Notes: generated by a model from the sequence alone, not told the origin. Counted from the stretch's first letter, positions 1 to 6,591 are shown. The stretch is 9,496 nucleotides of DNA from Prevotella sp. CAG:755 (GCA_000431275.1 HF989200.1:20135-29630); one strand, 5' to 3'. Numbers and translations are program-made.

Positions 1-6
1 ATACGC

Positions 7-42
7 CGAAGCCCCCGGACCGCGATGGGTTCGGGGGCTTCG
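7..42 (-). terminator. Hairpin 3' of the calcium ATPase gene, probable terminator
   Basis: An 11-bp perfect inverted repeat, CGAAGCCCCCG at 7-17 pairing with CGGGGGCTTCG at 32-42, starts 24 nt past the ATPase stop codon. The stem is very GC-rich. On the minus strand it is followed by GCGTAT rather than a T-run, so it is not a textbook intrinsic terminator. It could act as a terminator or an RNA 3'-end stabiliser, and could also serve a convergent gene to the left of the window. Confidence 0.6.
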
Positions 43-65
43 TAAGAGGCACGGCGCTGTGTCGC

Positions 66-2783
66 TCAGGCGTGAGCCTTGGCCGGGCGCGCGAAGAGGC
101 GTTTCAGCTCTCCGCCCCAGAGCACGAGGCTCGTGACGCCGATGATGACCAGCCAGTCGGTTATGGGGAGCGGCGTGACATTGAACATCTGCCCGCCGAT
201 CGTTACGATGATGACCTGTCCCACGAGGATGACCACGGCGATCAGGCCGAATCCGCGGCACTGGCGCAGGGCGTGGAAAACCGAATGGCCTGTGGCGAAT
301 GCGCGGGCATTGAACATGTTCCAGAATTGGAGCAGTACGAAGATGGAGAAGAAGATGCTCTCCTCATAGGGAGTGAGCTCGACGCCTACTGTGCCGTAGG
401 TGGCCGTCCAGGAATAGTCGGTGAGCGACGTGACGTCGGCCTGCTGCATCACGACGAGCAGCCCGATGAGCAGGGCGGTGAAGAGCACGCCCATGCCGAT
501 GATGCCGCGCCACATGGGCGGGCTGACGATGAAGTCCTCACGGCGGCGGGGCTTGTCGCGCATAACGTCCATTGAGGGCGGCAGTGAGGCAAGCGCCATG
601 GCAGCAAAGGTGTCCATGATCAGGTTTACCCACAGCATTTGCGTCACAGTGAGCGGCGATTGCGTACCCATGAACGCGCCGATGAGTACTATGAGGCACG
701 CGGCTACGTTTGTTGTCATTTGGAACAGAATAAAGCGGCGAATGTTCAGATAAAGAGAACGCCCCCACATCACGGCGCGCGTGATGCTCGAAAAGGAATT
801 GTCGATGATTGTGATATCGCTCGCTTCTTTGGCTACACTGGTGCCGTCGCCCATCGACAGTCCCACCTGGGCTGCCTTTAAGGCCGGCGCGTCGTTTGTG
901 CCGTCTCCCGTCACGGCCACTACTTGCCCGAGTTCTTGCAGGGTTTCGACGAGGCGTTTCTTATCCATAGGCCGGGCGCGCGATATGATCTTCAAGTCCA
1001 TCACCCTGCTGCGCAGTTCTTCGTCACTGAGTGCGGCGAATTCCGGGCCGGTGATTTGCTGGCGGTCGCCGTCGGTCGGTTGCCAAAGGCCGATCTGCCG
1101 CCCGATTTCCCGTGCCGTTCCAGGCGTGTCGCCGGTGACGATTTTAATCGCAATGCCGGCGTCGAGGCATTCCTTGACAGCGGCGGGGACTTCCTTGCGG
1201 ACGGGATCGGCAATGGCGACGATGCCCATGAACGTCAGTCCGTCGGCCACGACCCGGCCGTCGCGGATGACGGAGCCGCTGTCGGAGGGCAGCTCCTGGC
1301 AGGCGAAGCCGAGCGTACGCATGGCTTGGTTCTGGTAGGCCAGCAGGCGGGCGTCGACGTCCTCTTTCGTCACGCCGCCTTCCGCCGTGCGGCACATGCC
1401 GAAGACAATCTCCGGCGCTCCCTTGACGTAGAGCATCCTTCGCCCAGGCAGCAGGGCCGATTCGACGACGGTGGCCATGTACTTCCGCTCTGTCGAGAAT
1501 GTGAGTTGCTCGACTACGCGTGCTTTCTCCCGGATCTCATTGTAGTCTGTGCCTGCGTCGTGCAGCCAGAGCAGCAATGCGCCTTCCGTGGGGTTGCCCA
1601 TGGCTTTGGGCCGTGCGGCATCCGTCAGGTCGAGAAAGGCTGTTGAGTTGACGGCCATGCCTTCGCGGATGCGCTGGCTTTCTTCGTCGTTGCCCAGCGC
1701 GGCGTCCGTCCTTCCGAAAAAGCATGTCTCGTGAACGCGCATTTGATTCTGCGTGAGCGTTCCTGTCTTGTCCGTGCAGATCACGGTCGTAGCGCCCATT
1801 GTCTCGCAGGCGTGCATTTTCCGGACTAAGTTGTTCGTCTTCAACATACGGCGCATGCTCAGCGCGAGGGAGAGCGTTACGCTCATCGGCAGGCCCTCGG
1901 GGACGGCCACGACGATCAGCGTCACGGCCACCATCACAGTCTGCAACAGGTACGACGCGAAGTCGAACCAACTGACGTCCGTGCTCCACCCGTGGAAGTA
2001 GGTGAAAAGACGGCCTACTATGATGAGGGCGGCGAGTACGTAGCTTACGCGTGTGATTACTCCGCTGAGGCCGTCGAGTTGTTGGTTAAGCGGCGTTTTC
2101 ACGCTGTTGTCGATTTGCGCAGCTACGAACACTTTTCCGTTCTCCGTTGCGTCGCCCACCTTCGTTACCCGGCAGAGACCGTGACCGTCGACCACGGTTG
2201 TCCCGCGCAGGACGTGATTCGTCGGGTAGGTGGCTTCTTTGTCGAAGTCCTCCGGCCGGACGGACTTCTTCACTATCGGCTCGCCCGTGAGGGTCGACTC
2301 GTTCATCTGCAACGATACGGCTTCGAGCAGGTCGCCGTCGGCGGGCACTTCGTCGCCTGTGTTGAGCACCACAAGGTCGTCTACGACGACGTCGCGGCGC
2401 GGCACTTCGGTCGGATGGCCGTTCCGGATGACTTGGACGGGCTCGTCGTCGTTCACCTGGTTGAGCACGTTGAACGCCTTGTTAGCTTTGACTTCGAACC
2501 AAAAGCCGATACCCGTGGCCAGCACTATGGCAACGAAGATGCCTGCTGGTTCGAAAAAGGCTTCTGCTCCTTTGTGTCCGTCGGCATATTCGAAAATGGC
2601 GATGCCCACGGAGGCCAGCAAGGCTACCAGCAGGATGCGGATGATGGGGTCCTCGAACTTTTCGAGGAATTGCTGCCACAGGGGCTCGCGCTCGGGCGGT
2701 GTGAGCACGTTGGCGCCGTACTTGGCGCGGCTGGCTTCGACTTGTTTGTCGTTGAGGCCGCTCAGATGAGTTTTGTCGCTCAT
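66..2783 (-). CDS. Calcium-translocating P-type ATPase, PMCA type (IIB)
   Basis: A 905-residue P2-type ATPase predicted to pump Ca2+ out of the cytoplasm across the inner membrane using ATP. All catalytic signatures are present: TGE of the actuator domain (166-168), PEGLP in helix M4 (295-299), phosphorylated Asp338 in DKTGTLT, KGAPE in the nucleotide domain (454-458), TGD (550-552) and GDGTNDAP (626-633). In M6, NLIMD supplies Asn720 and Asp724, which with Glu296 fits the single calcium site of PMCA/IIB pumps rather than the two sites of SERCA. About ten membrane segments are visible (roughly 47-66, 78-96, 245-262, 275-303, then six after 685). The N-terminus starts cleanly with MSDKTHLSGL, and no calmodulin-binding tail follows. 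The gene has its own promoter and appears monocistronic. The IIB class is confident; Ca2+ specificity is inferred from the class. Confidence 0.95.
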   Translation of the reverse strand: MSDKTHLSGLNDKQVEASRAKYGANVLTPPEREPLWQQFLEKFEDPIIRILLVALLASVGIAIFEYADGHKGAEAFFEPAGIFVAIVLATGIGFWFEVKANKAFNVLNQVNDDEPVQVIRNGHPTEVPRRDVVVDDLVVLNTGDEVPADGDLLEAVSLQMNESTLTGEPIVKKSVRPEDFDKEATYPTNHVLRGTTVVDGHGLCRVTKVGDATENGKVFVAAQIDNSVKTPLNQQLDGLSGVITRVSYVLAALIIVGRLFTYFHGWSTDVSWFDFASYLLQTVMVAVTLIVVAVPEGLPMSVTLSLALSMRRMLKTNNLVRKMHACETMGATTVICTDKTGTLTQNQMRVHETCFFGRTDAALGNDEESQRIREGMAVNSTAFLDLTDAARPKAMGNPTEGALLLWLHDAGTDYNEIREKARVVEQLTFSTERKYMATVVESALLPGRRMLYVKGAPEIVFGMCRTAEGGVTKEDVDARLLAYQNQAMRTLGFACQELPSDSGSVIRDGRVVADGLTFMGIVAIADPVRKEVPAAVKECLDAGIAIKIVTGDTPGTAREIGRQIGLWQPTDGDRQQITGPEFAALSDEELRSRVMDLKIISRARPMDKKRLVETLQELGQVVAVTGDGTNDAPALKAAQVGLSMGDGTSVAKEASDITIIDNSFSSITRAVMWGRSLYLNIRRFILFQMTTNVAACLIVLIGAFMGTQSPLTVTQMLWVNLIMDTFAAMALASLPPSMDVMRDKPRRREDFIVSPPMWRGIIGMGVLFTALLIGLLVVMQQADVTSLTDYSWTATYGTVGVELTPYEESIFFSIFVLLQFWNMFNARAFATGHSVFHALRQCRGFGLIAVVILVGQVIIVTIGGQMFNVTPLPITDWLVIIGVTSLVLWGGELKRLFARPAKAHA

Positions 2784-2876
2784 GGGGTTATTCTTCTAGG
2801 TTTGATTGGTTGTGCATGTCGGGGGCGGGGGATTCCGGTCTTGGCGGATGTGTTCGGCCGCGCCGTTTTTGCGGTT

Positions 2877-2907
2877 CAAATATAACCATTTCGTGGCAGT
2901 CGCGCAA
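2877..2907 (-). promoter_or_regulatory. Bacteroidetes-type promoter of the calcium ATPase gene
   Basis: Read on the minus strand, TATATTTG (2884 to 2877) matches the TAnnTTTG -7 consensus perfectly. A TTG (2907 to 2905) lies exactly 20 bp upstream as the -33 element. Transcription should begin near 2870, giving a leader of about 85-90 nt before the ATG at 2783. The only purine-rich stretch before the start is a weak AGAAGA, so ribosome binding is probably of the SD-independent type common in this phylum. Confidence 0.7.
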
Positions 2908-2980
2908 TGCGGGGCTGTTTTTTTGCGCTGAAAAACGTGTCAGTCCGCTTTTCCCGGTTTTCTCTTGCCGGCTTACGGAG

Positions 2981-3015
2981 AGCCGCCGTCGGGCCTGTGC
3001 GGACCGGCGGCGGCT
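2981..3015 (-). terminator. Hairpin 3' of the rubredoxin gene, probable terminator
   Basis: AGCCGCCG at 2981-2988 pairs with CGGCGGCT at 3008-3015. The stem continues inward through one T-G wobble and three more G-C pairs, giving about 12 bp around an 11-nt loop. It begins 20 nt after the rubredoxin stop codon, where the end of the SOD-rubredoxin transcript is expected. No T-run follows on the minus strand (CTCCGTAAG); on the plus strand a short CTTTG follows. Termination is inferred from structure and position. Confidence 0.5.
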
Positions 3016-3035
3016 TTGTGGGAGATGACAGGGTG

Positions 3036-3200
3036 TCAGTCTTCGACGGGCGAGAAGTCTTCTTTCCCGACGCCGCAGACGGGACATACCCAGTCGTCGG
3101 GAATGTCTTCGAAGGCGGTTCCGGGTTTTATGCCGCTGTCGGGGTCGCCCAGGGCAGGGTCATAGATCCACTCGCATACGTTGCAGATGTACTTTTTCAT
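3036..3200 (-). CDS. Rubredoxin
   Basis: A 54-residue rubredoxin, the normal length for the family. It is a small cytoplasmic electron carrier with one iron bound by four cysteines. The ligands are Cys6 and Cys9 ([12 protein letters not shown]) and Cys39 and Cys42 ([13 protein letters not shown]). The reading frame is open upstream to 3449, but homology begins at MKKYICNVC, so the ATG at 3200 is chosen; the upstream part lies antisense-like over the SOD gene in a different frame. It starts 32 bp after the SOD stop on the same strand with no terminator between, so co-transcription is likely. In anaerobes rubredoxin commonly donates electrons to peroxide-, superoxide- or oxygen-reducing enzymes; which partner it serves here cannot be told. 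Confidence 0.95.
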   Translation of the reverse strand: MKKYICNVCEWIYDPALGDPDSGIKPGTAFEDIPDDWVCPVCGVGKEDFSPVED

Positions 3201-3232
3201 GACGTTTGTGATGTTTGGGTGAGTAATAAGGA

Positions 3233-3811
3233 TTATTCGGGCAGGCGGGCGTCGACTTTCTGCCAGTCCACGAGTTTCCAGAAGGCTTTCAGGTAGTCGG
3301 CCCGCCGGTTGCGGTAGTCGATGTAGTACGCGTGTTCCCACACGTCGGCTGTCAGCAGGGGCACGCAGCCGTCGCGCAGGGGGTTGTCGGCGTTCGGCGT
3401 GGTTATGATGGTGAGCTGGCCGTCGCGTCCGACGACGAGCCATGCCCATCCTGAGCCGAAGACGCCCGTGGCCGCCGTGATAAACCGCTCTTCGAGCACC
3501 TCGAACGAGCCGAAAGCTATGGCGATGCGCTGCATCAGCCGGTCGGGTACGGCGGTCGGTATCGGTGTAAGCCCTTCGAAGAAGAACTGATGGTTCCAGG
3601 CCTGTGCCGCGTTGTTGAACACGGGACCTACGGCTGTCCGGACGAGGCTGTCGAGCGTCATGTCTGCCTCGGCGCGCCCTTCGGTGAGGCGGTTGAGGTT
3701 GTCGACGTAGGTGGCATAGTGCTTGCCGTAGTGGTATTCGATTGTTTCGCTGCTCATGAGGGGTTCGAGCGCGGCCTTGTCATAAGGCAGGGGAGCCATG
3801 GAGAATTTCAT
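3233..3811 (-). CDS. sodB: Superoxide dismutase, Fe/Mn family, Fe-type
   Basis: A 192-residue cytoplasmic enzyme converting superoxide to O2 and H2O2. The metal ligands are in place: His27 (in EYHYGKHY), His74 (in [10 protein letters not shown]), Asp156 and His160 (in [15 protein letters not shown]). Second-sphere residues look iron-type: Gln70 in NNAAQ, and Ala141 where Mn enzymes have Gln. A cambialistic enzyme, as known in some Bacteroidales, is not excluded. The start at 3811 ([10 protein letters not shown]) fits the family. An in-frame ATG at 3979 would add 56 residues, but it lies upstream of the probable transcription start and the extra sequence is encoded by an intergenic repeat. No Shine-Dalgarno is visible; the bases before ATG are A/C-rich (AACAACGACAACA). 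It is the first gene of a probable operon with rubredoxin. Confidence 0.95.
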   Translation of the reverse strand: MKFSMAPLPYDKAALEPLMSSETIEYHYGKHYATYVDNLNRLTEGRAEADMTLDSLVRTAVGPVFNNAAQAWNHQFFFEGLTPIPTAVPDRLMQRIAIAFGSFEVLEERFITAATGVFGSGWAWLVVGRDGQLTIITTPNADNPLRDGCVPLLTADVWEHAYYIDYRNRRADYLKAFWKLVDWQKVDARLPE

Positions 3812-3851
3812 TGTTGTCGTTGTTTGGAGTGTGACTTCGGTTGTTTTCACG

Positions 3852-3951
3852 GCCAGCCGTCCTGCAATTCCTGTCACTGCGACGGGGCTCACTGTCAGCC
3901 GGCTTGTTGTTTCTGTCAGCCGGTCCGCAAATCCGTGTGCAGTGGCCGGGT
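3852..3951. repeat. Intergenic 42-nt-period repeat, locus A (42 + 21 + partial 42)
   Basis: Units begin with (G/T/C-variant) GTCAGCCG at 3852, 3894 and 3915, giving a 42-nt unit, a 21-nt half unit and a further unit fading out near 3951. The third unit matches the first unit of locus B (6616) at 30 of its first 37 positions by hand alignment. Unit 1 contains an imperfect palindrome, CCTGTC-ACTGC-GACGGG (3870-3886), closed with one G-T wobble. The tract lies between the SOD start and its presumed promoter, so it would be transcribed as part of the SOD leader. Its function is unknown. Confidence 0.75.
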
Positions 3952-3966
3952 GGACGGCACCGGAGG

Positions 3967-3998
3967 CAAAGATAGGCATCGTCCTCCGAAAAAGAAAA
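3967..3998 (-). promoter_or_regulatory. Probable promoter of the SOD-rubredoxin operon
   Basis: Read on the minus strand, TATCTTTG (3974 to 3967) matches the TAnnTTTG -7 consensus. About 20 bp upstream lies a TTTT (3998 to 3995), only a partial match to the -33 element, and it overlaps the T-run side of the preceding terminator. A start near 3960 would give a leader of roughly 150 nt that includes the locus A repeats. No closer -7 box was seen between it and the SOD ATG. Confidence 0.5.
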
Positions 3999-4028
3999 GG
4001 CAGGACGGAAAATCTTTCCCCTGCCTTT
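3989..4028 (-). terminator. Intrinsic terminator of the barrel-protein operon
   Basis: AAAGGCAGG (3996-4004) pairs perfectly with CCTGCCTTT (4020-4028). Inside it, GGAAA (4007-4011) pairs with TTTCC (4015-4019) around a 3-nt loop, leaving only a 2-nt bulge. On the minus strand the stem is followed by TCTTTTTC, a good U-run, about 60 nt past the stop codon at 4090. This is the most convincing intrinsic terminator in the window. Confidence 0.85.
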
Positions 4029-4089
4029 GTTAAAAAAAAGTTTCGCCCGAGTCGCGGGGCTGCGGCCGGAGCCGTGCCGTCCGTATGGC

Positions 4090-4566
4090 TCAGAAGTAAT
4101 AGCTCAGGCCGACGCGCAGCCCGACGGTGCTGTTCCCGCTGAAATCATGCAGGCTCATTTTGTAGTAGACCGACGGTTCGAGCGCCAGGTAGTGGTTCAG
4201 GTAGAACGCATAACCTACCTCGACGGGTATCATGACGTCGTTGTTGCTTTTGGTGAAGTGGTTGTATTCCGCACCGGCGCCCATGAAGATGCCGTTCTGG
4301 CTGAAATAATAACGGGCGGTGACGCCGACACGCACGTCGTCGGTGTAACGCGTGTGCTCATAGCCGATGTTCCCTTTGAGCAGGAAGCAGTCGCCAAGGA
4401 AGTAGCCGCCCTCCAAGTCGAGTCCCATGCGGAAACGCTCGTTGGAACTGTACGAAAGGCCGAGGCCTGAGAGCGAGGCGCCGATGTACTTGGTGCGTTT
4501 CTCAAACTGTGCGCTTGCACTGGCTGCCACGACGAAGAGCAGCATCAGAATAGTCCACTTTTTCAT
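4090..4566 (-). CDS. Small outer-membrane beta-barrel protein
   Basis: A 158-residue exported protein of unknown specific role. Residues 1-20 form a signal peptide (MKKWTILMLLFVVAASASA, then Q), leaving a mature part of about 138 residues. The rest alternates short amphipathic strands with aromatic residues and turns, for example GLDLEGGYFLGDCFLLKGNIGY, LRVGLSYYF and MIPVEVGYAFYLNHYLALEPSVYY in outline, and it ends in the aromatic YYF expected for insertion into the outer membrane. The size suits an eight-stranded barrel of the OmpA-barrel/outer-membrane-beta-barrel superfamily. It starts 13 bp after the small membrane protein gene on the same strand, and a strong terminator follows, so it is the last gene of a two-gene operon. 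No Shine-Dalgarno is apparent. Confidence 0.8.
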   Translation of the reverse strand: MKKWTILMLLFVVAASASAQFEKRTKYIGASLSGLGLSYSSNERFRMGLDLEGGYFLGDCFLLKGNIGYEHTRYTDDVRVGVTARYYFSQNGIFMGAGAEYNHFTKSNNDVMIPVEVGYAFYLNHYLALEPSVYYKMSLHDFSGNSTVGLRVGLSYYF

Positions 4567-4579
4567 GATCGTTGTGTTG

Positions 4580-4783
4580 TTAGGGTTTGTCGTCCTGTCT
4601 GGCGCGTCCGCGACGGCGGTTCACCCACCAGAGGCAGGCCACCAGCGCGTAGCTCAGCCCCACCAGCGCCACCGAACGGGCGTCGAGAGGGATGGAACCG
4701 TTGACGTAAAGCCAGACATAACTGACAGTCAGGTATAAGGCCAAGGCGGCCGGGAGCCACGTGCTCCGCCGGGAACGTTTCAT
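4580..4783 (-). CDS. Small two-helix inner-membrane protein, function unknown
   Basis: A 67-residue protein, not recognised as a named family, although short basic-ended two-helix proteins starting MKR..STWLP are familiar in Bacteroidales. It has a basic N-terminus (MKRSRR), a first hydrophobic helix (about 9-26), a short loop, a second helix (about 33-53, ALVGLSYALVACLWWVN) and a highly basic tail (RRRGRARQDDKP). By the positive-inside rule both ends should face the cytoplasm. The ATG at 4783 is chosen because the -7 box lies just upstream at 4802-4809; the in-frame ATG at 4885 would lie upstream of the transcription start. It is the first gene of an operon with the barrel protein, 13 bp ahead of it. 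Confidence 0.7.
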   Translation of the reverse strand: MKRSRRSTWLPAALALYLTVSYVWLYVNGSIPLDARSVALVGLSYALVACLWWVNRRRGRARQDDKP

Positions 4784-4801
4784 GCTGACAGGTTTTTCGG
4801 G

Positions 4802-4809
4802 CAAATGTA
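4802..4809 (-). promoter_or_regulatory. -7 promoter element of the small membrane protein / barrel operon
   Basis: Read on the minus strand, TACATTTG (4809 to 4802) matches the TAnnTTTG consensus. No convincing TTG -33 element is found at the usual distance. Transcription should start near 4795, leaving a leader of only about a dozen nucleotides before the ATG at 4783. The box sits in the loop of a 6-bp inverted repeat, TTTTCG (4794-4799) and CGAAAA (4810-4815). Confidence 0.6.
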
Positions 4810-4904
4810 CGAAAAGAAACCGGAACTGCGCCCGAAGTTTCGTCTTTTGTCCTGAAAAAAACAGGAGCGCCGGCGATTTCTCCATTTACTACGCCAAAAA
4901 TGAC

Positions 4905-4912
4905 TACATTTG
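4905..4912 (+). promoter_or_regulatory. -7 promoter element of the GHL10 gene
   Basis: TACATTTG at 4905-4912 matches the TAnnTTTG consensus and is identical to the -7 box of the divergent operon about 95 bp away. The -33 position has no clear TTG. A start near 4919 gives a leader of about 17 nt before the ATG at 4936, and it excludes the in-frame ATG at 4900, which lies upstream of the box. Confidence 0.6.
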
Positions 4913-4935
4913 CCCCGAAACCATTCATTGCTGTC

Positions 4936-6591
4936 ATGAAACGACTGTCCGCCCTGTGCCTATATATTATATGTGTGTCCGCCGCGTTCGCAGCCCTGCC
5001 GCCACGCGAGGTCAGGGCGGTCTGGCTCACCACACTGAGCGGTCTTGATTGGCCGCGCAGTGCCGCTACGACGCCCGAGGGCTTTGCGCGCCAGCGCCAG
5101 TCGCTCTGCCAGACGCTCGACAGCCTCCGTGCCGCCGGTATCAACACGGTGCTTTTCCAGACGCGCATCCGGGCCACGTCGGCCTACGCCTCGCCGTTTG
5201 AGCCTTGGGACGGTGTCTTCACCGGGACACCTGGCCTTGCGCCCGACTATGATCCCCTCGCCTTGGCCGTTGACGAGTGCCACCGCCGGGGCATGGAGCT
5301 GCACGCTTGGGTCGTGGCCTTTCCCTTGGGGCGCGACGCCGCACTCCGCCGGTTGGGGCGCTCGGCCCTGACGCGGCGTCGGCCTGAGCTGTGCCGCCGC
5401 GCGGGCGACCAGTGGTACATGGATCCCGGCCTGCCCGGTGTGGCCGAATATCTCGGCGCCCTGTGCGCCGACATCGCCCGGCGTTATGACGTCGACGGCA
5501 TCCATCTCGACTACATCCGCTACCCCGAACGGGGCATTCCCTTCGACGACCGCGCCACCTATCGCCGCCACGGCCACGGCCAGCCCCGTGACCGGTGGCG
5601 GCGCGAGGCCGTGACGCGTTGCGTCCGCGCTGTCCATGATTCCGTGCGCCGAATCAAGCCTTGGGTGCGCCTGAGCTGCTCGCCCGTGGGCAAGCACGCC
5701 GACCTTGCCCGTTACTCCTCGCGCGGTTGGAACGCCCGCGATGCCGTCTATCAGGATGCTCAGGCATGGCTCCGGGCGGGCTGGATGGACCTGTTGTTCC
5801 CGATGATGTATTTCACCGGCGACCACTTCTACCCGTTTGCTGCCGACTGGCAGGAGCAGTCCGCCGGCCGGCCCGTCGTGCCCGGCCTCGGCATCTACTT
5901 CCTCAGTCCGGCCGAACGCGACTGGCCGCTCCGCACGGTCGAGCGCCAGATGCGTTTTGTCCGTCGCCTCGGCATGGGGCAGGCCTACTTCCGCAGCCGT
6001 TTCCTGACGGCCGACACGAAAGGCCTCTACCGCTTCATGGCCGATGAGTTCTATGCCCGGCCTGCTCTCACGCCCGCCATGACGTGGGTCGACAGCATCG
6101 CTCCGCCCGCACCCGCCGTCCGTGTCGAGCGCCTCGGCCACAGTCTGCGCCTCAGTTGGCCCGCTGTCGCGGACAACGCTCCCGGCGGTGTGGCCTACTG
6201 CGTCTATGCCCTCACCGGCGGCGAGTGGCGTCCCCTCTCGCTGCGCCAGTCCGCCACGTCCTATGCTTACGCCCCCGCGCTGCCTGCGCGGCTCACGGTC
6301 CCCCTTGCTGTCACTGCGCTCGACCGTTATGGCAATGAGAGCCGGCCCGCAATCGTCGGCCTCGGCGACGAGGCCGTTCCGACGCCCGCCTGCGTCGTCG
6401 CCGACAGCCTGCCGCTGCCTCCTCTCGACGCCGAATTCGTCCTCCTCACCGATGTTGCCGGACGTCCGGTCATGACGGTGCGCCCGACGCGCAGCCTGGC
6501 CGTCGGCGCCCTTGCTCCGGGTTTCTATTCCGTCCGTACGCTCGACGCGCGCGGACGTTCACACCGCGTTTCCGCCTTTGTCAAGCGCTGA
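4936..6591 (+). CDS. Secreted GHL10-family glycoside hydrolase-like protein with FN3 and T9SS-like C-terminal domain
   Basis: A 551-residue exported protein. Residues 1-19 are a signal peptide (MKRLSALCLYIICVSAAFA). The GHL10 domain (formerly DUF187, PF02638-like) spans about 22-375. It shows the family hallmark PPREVRAVWLTTLSGLDWP (22-40), the strand ELHAWVVAFP, the acidic motif DVDGIHLDYIRYP (185-197) and DLLFPMMYF (285-293). An FN3-like module follows (about 390-472). The last 55 residues (from LDAEFVLLTDVAGRPV to SHRVSAFVKR) resemble a type A T9SS sorting domain, predicting export through the outer membrane. Known relatives include YngK and the E. coli divisome protein DigH/YddW, which cuts denuded peptidoglycan glycans; whether this one does the same is inference. 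ATG 4936 is chosen because 4900 lies upstream of the -7 box. It is divergent from the barrel operon. Confidence 0.88.
   Translation: MKRLSALCLYIICVSAAFAALPPREVRAVWLTTLSGLDWPRSAATTPEGFARQRQSLCQTLDSLRAAGINTVLFQTRIRATSAYASPFEPWDGVFTGTPGLAPDYDPLALAVDECHRRGMELHAWVVAFPLGRDAALRRLGRSALTRRRPELCRRAGDQWYMDPGLPGVAEYLGALCADIARRYDVDGIHLDYIRYPERGIPFDDRATYRRHGHGQPRDRWRREAVTRCVRAVHDSVRRIKPWVRLSCSPVGKHADLARYSSRGWNARDAVYQDAQAWLRAGWMDLLFPMMYFTGDHFYPFAADWQEQSAGRPVVPGLGIYFLSPAERDWPLRTVERQMRFVRRLGMGQAYFRSRFLTADTKGLYRFMADEFYARPALTPAMTWVDSIAPPAPAVRVERLGHSLRLSWPAVADNAPGGVAYCVYALTGGEWRPLSLRQSATSYAYAPALPARLTVPLAVTALDRYGNESRPAIVGLGDEAVPTPACVVADSLPLPPLDAEFVLLTDVAGRPVMTVRPTRSLAVGALAPGFYSVRTLDARGRSHRVSAFVKR

Larger units (their letters stand above)
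3812..4089. other. Intergenic region between SOD and barrel-protein genes (layout)
   Basis: This 278-bp gap holds, in minus-strand order, the terminator of the barrel operon (3989-4028), the probable SOD promoter (3967-3998), the locus A repeats (3852-3951) and an A-rich run before the SOD start. The stretch from 4029 to 4089 shows nothing beyond an A8 tract at 4032-4039 and GC-rich filler. Confidence 0.7.

Noticed and set aside
1992..2885. 297-codon plus-strand open frame within the ATPase gene
   Set aside because: Antisense to the conserved ATPase N-terminal half, rich in H/V/E as expected for a shadow frame, and no family resemblance.
3036..3449. A 137-residue rubredoxin fusion
   Set aside because: The added N-terminal part overlaps the SOD gene on the same strand in another frame and is arginine-rich filler; rubredoxin homology starts at the ATG at 3200.
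3233..3979. A longer SOD of 248 residues starting at 3979
   Set aside because: The extra 56 residues have no counterpart in the SOD family, are encoded by the intergenic repeat, and the ATG lies upstream of the probable transcription start.
4900..4935. Upstream ATG for the GHL10 gene
   Set aside because: It lies upstream of the -7 box at 4905-4912 and would place extra residues before a well-formed signal peptide starting at 4936.
4960..6141. Long open frame (393 codons) on the minus strand inside the GHL10 gene
   Set aside because: Shadow frame opposite a well-supported coding region, with no domain and no promoter box.
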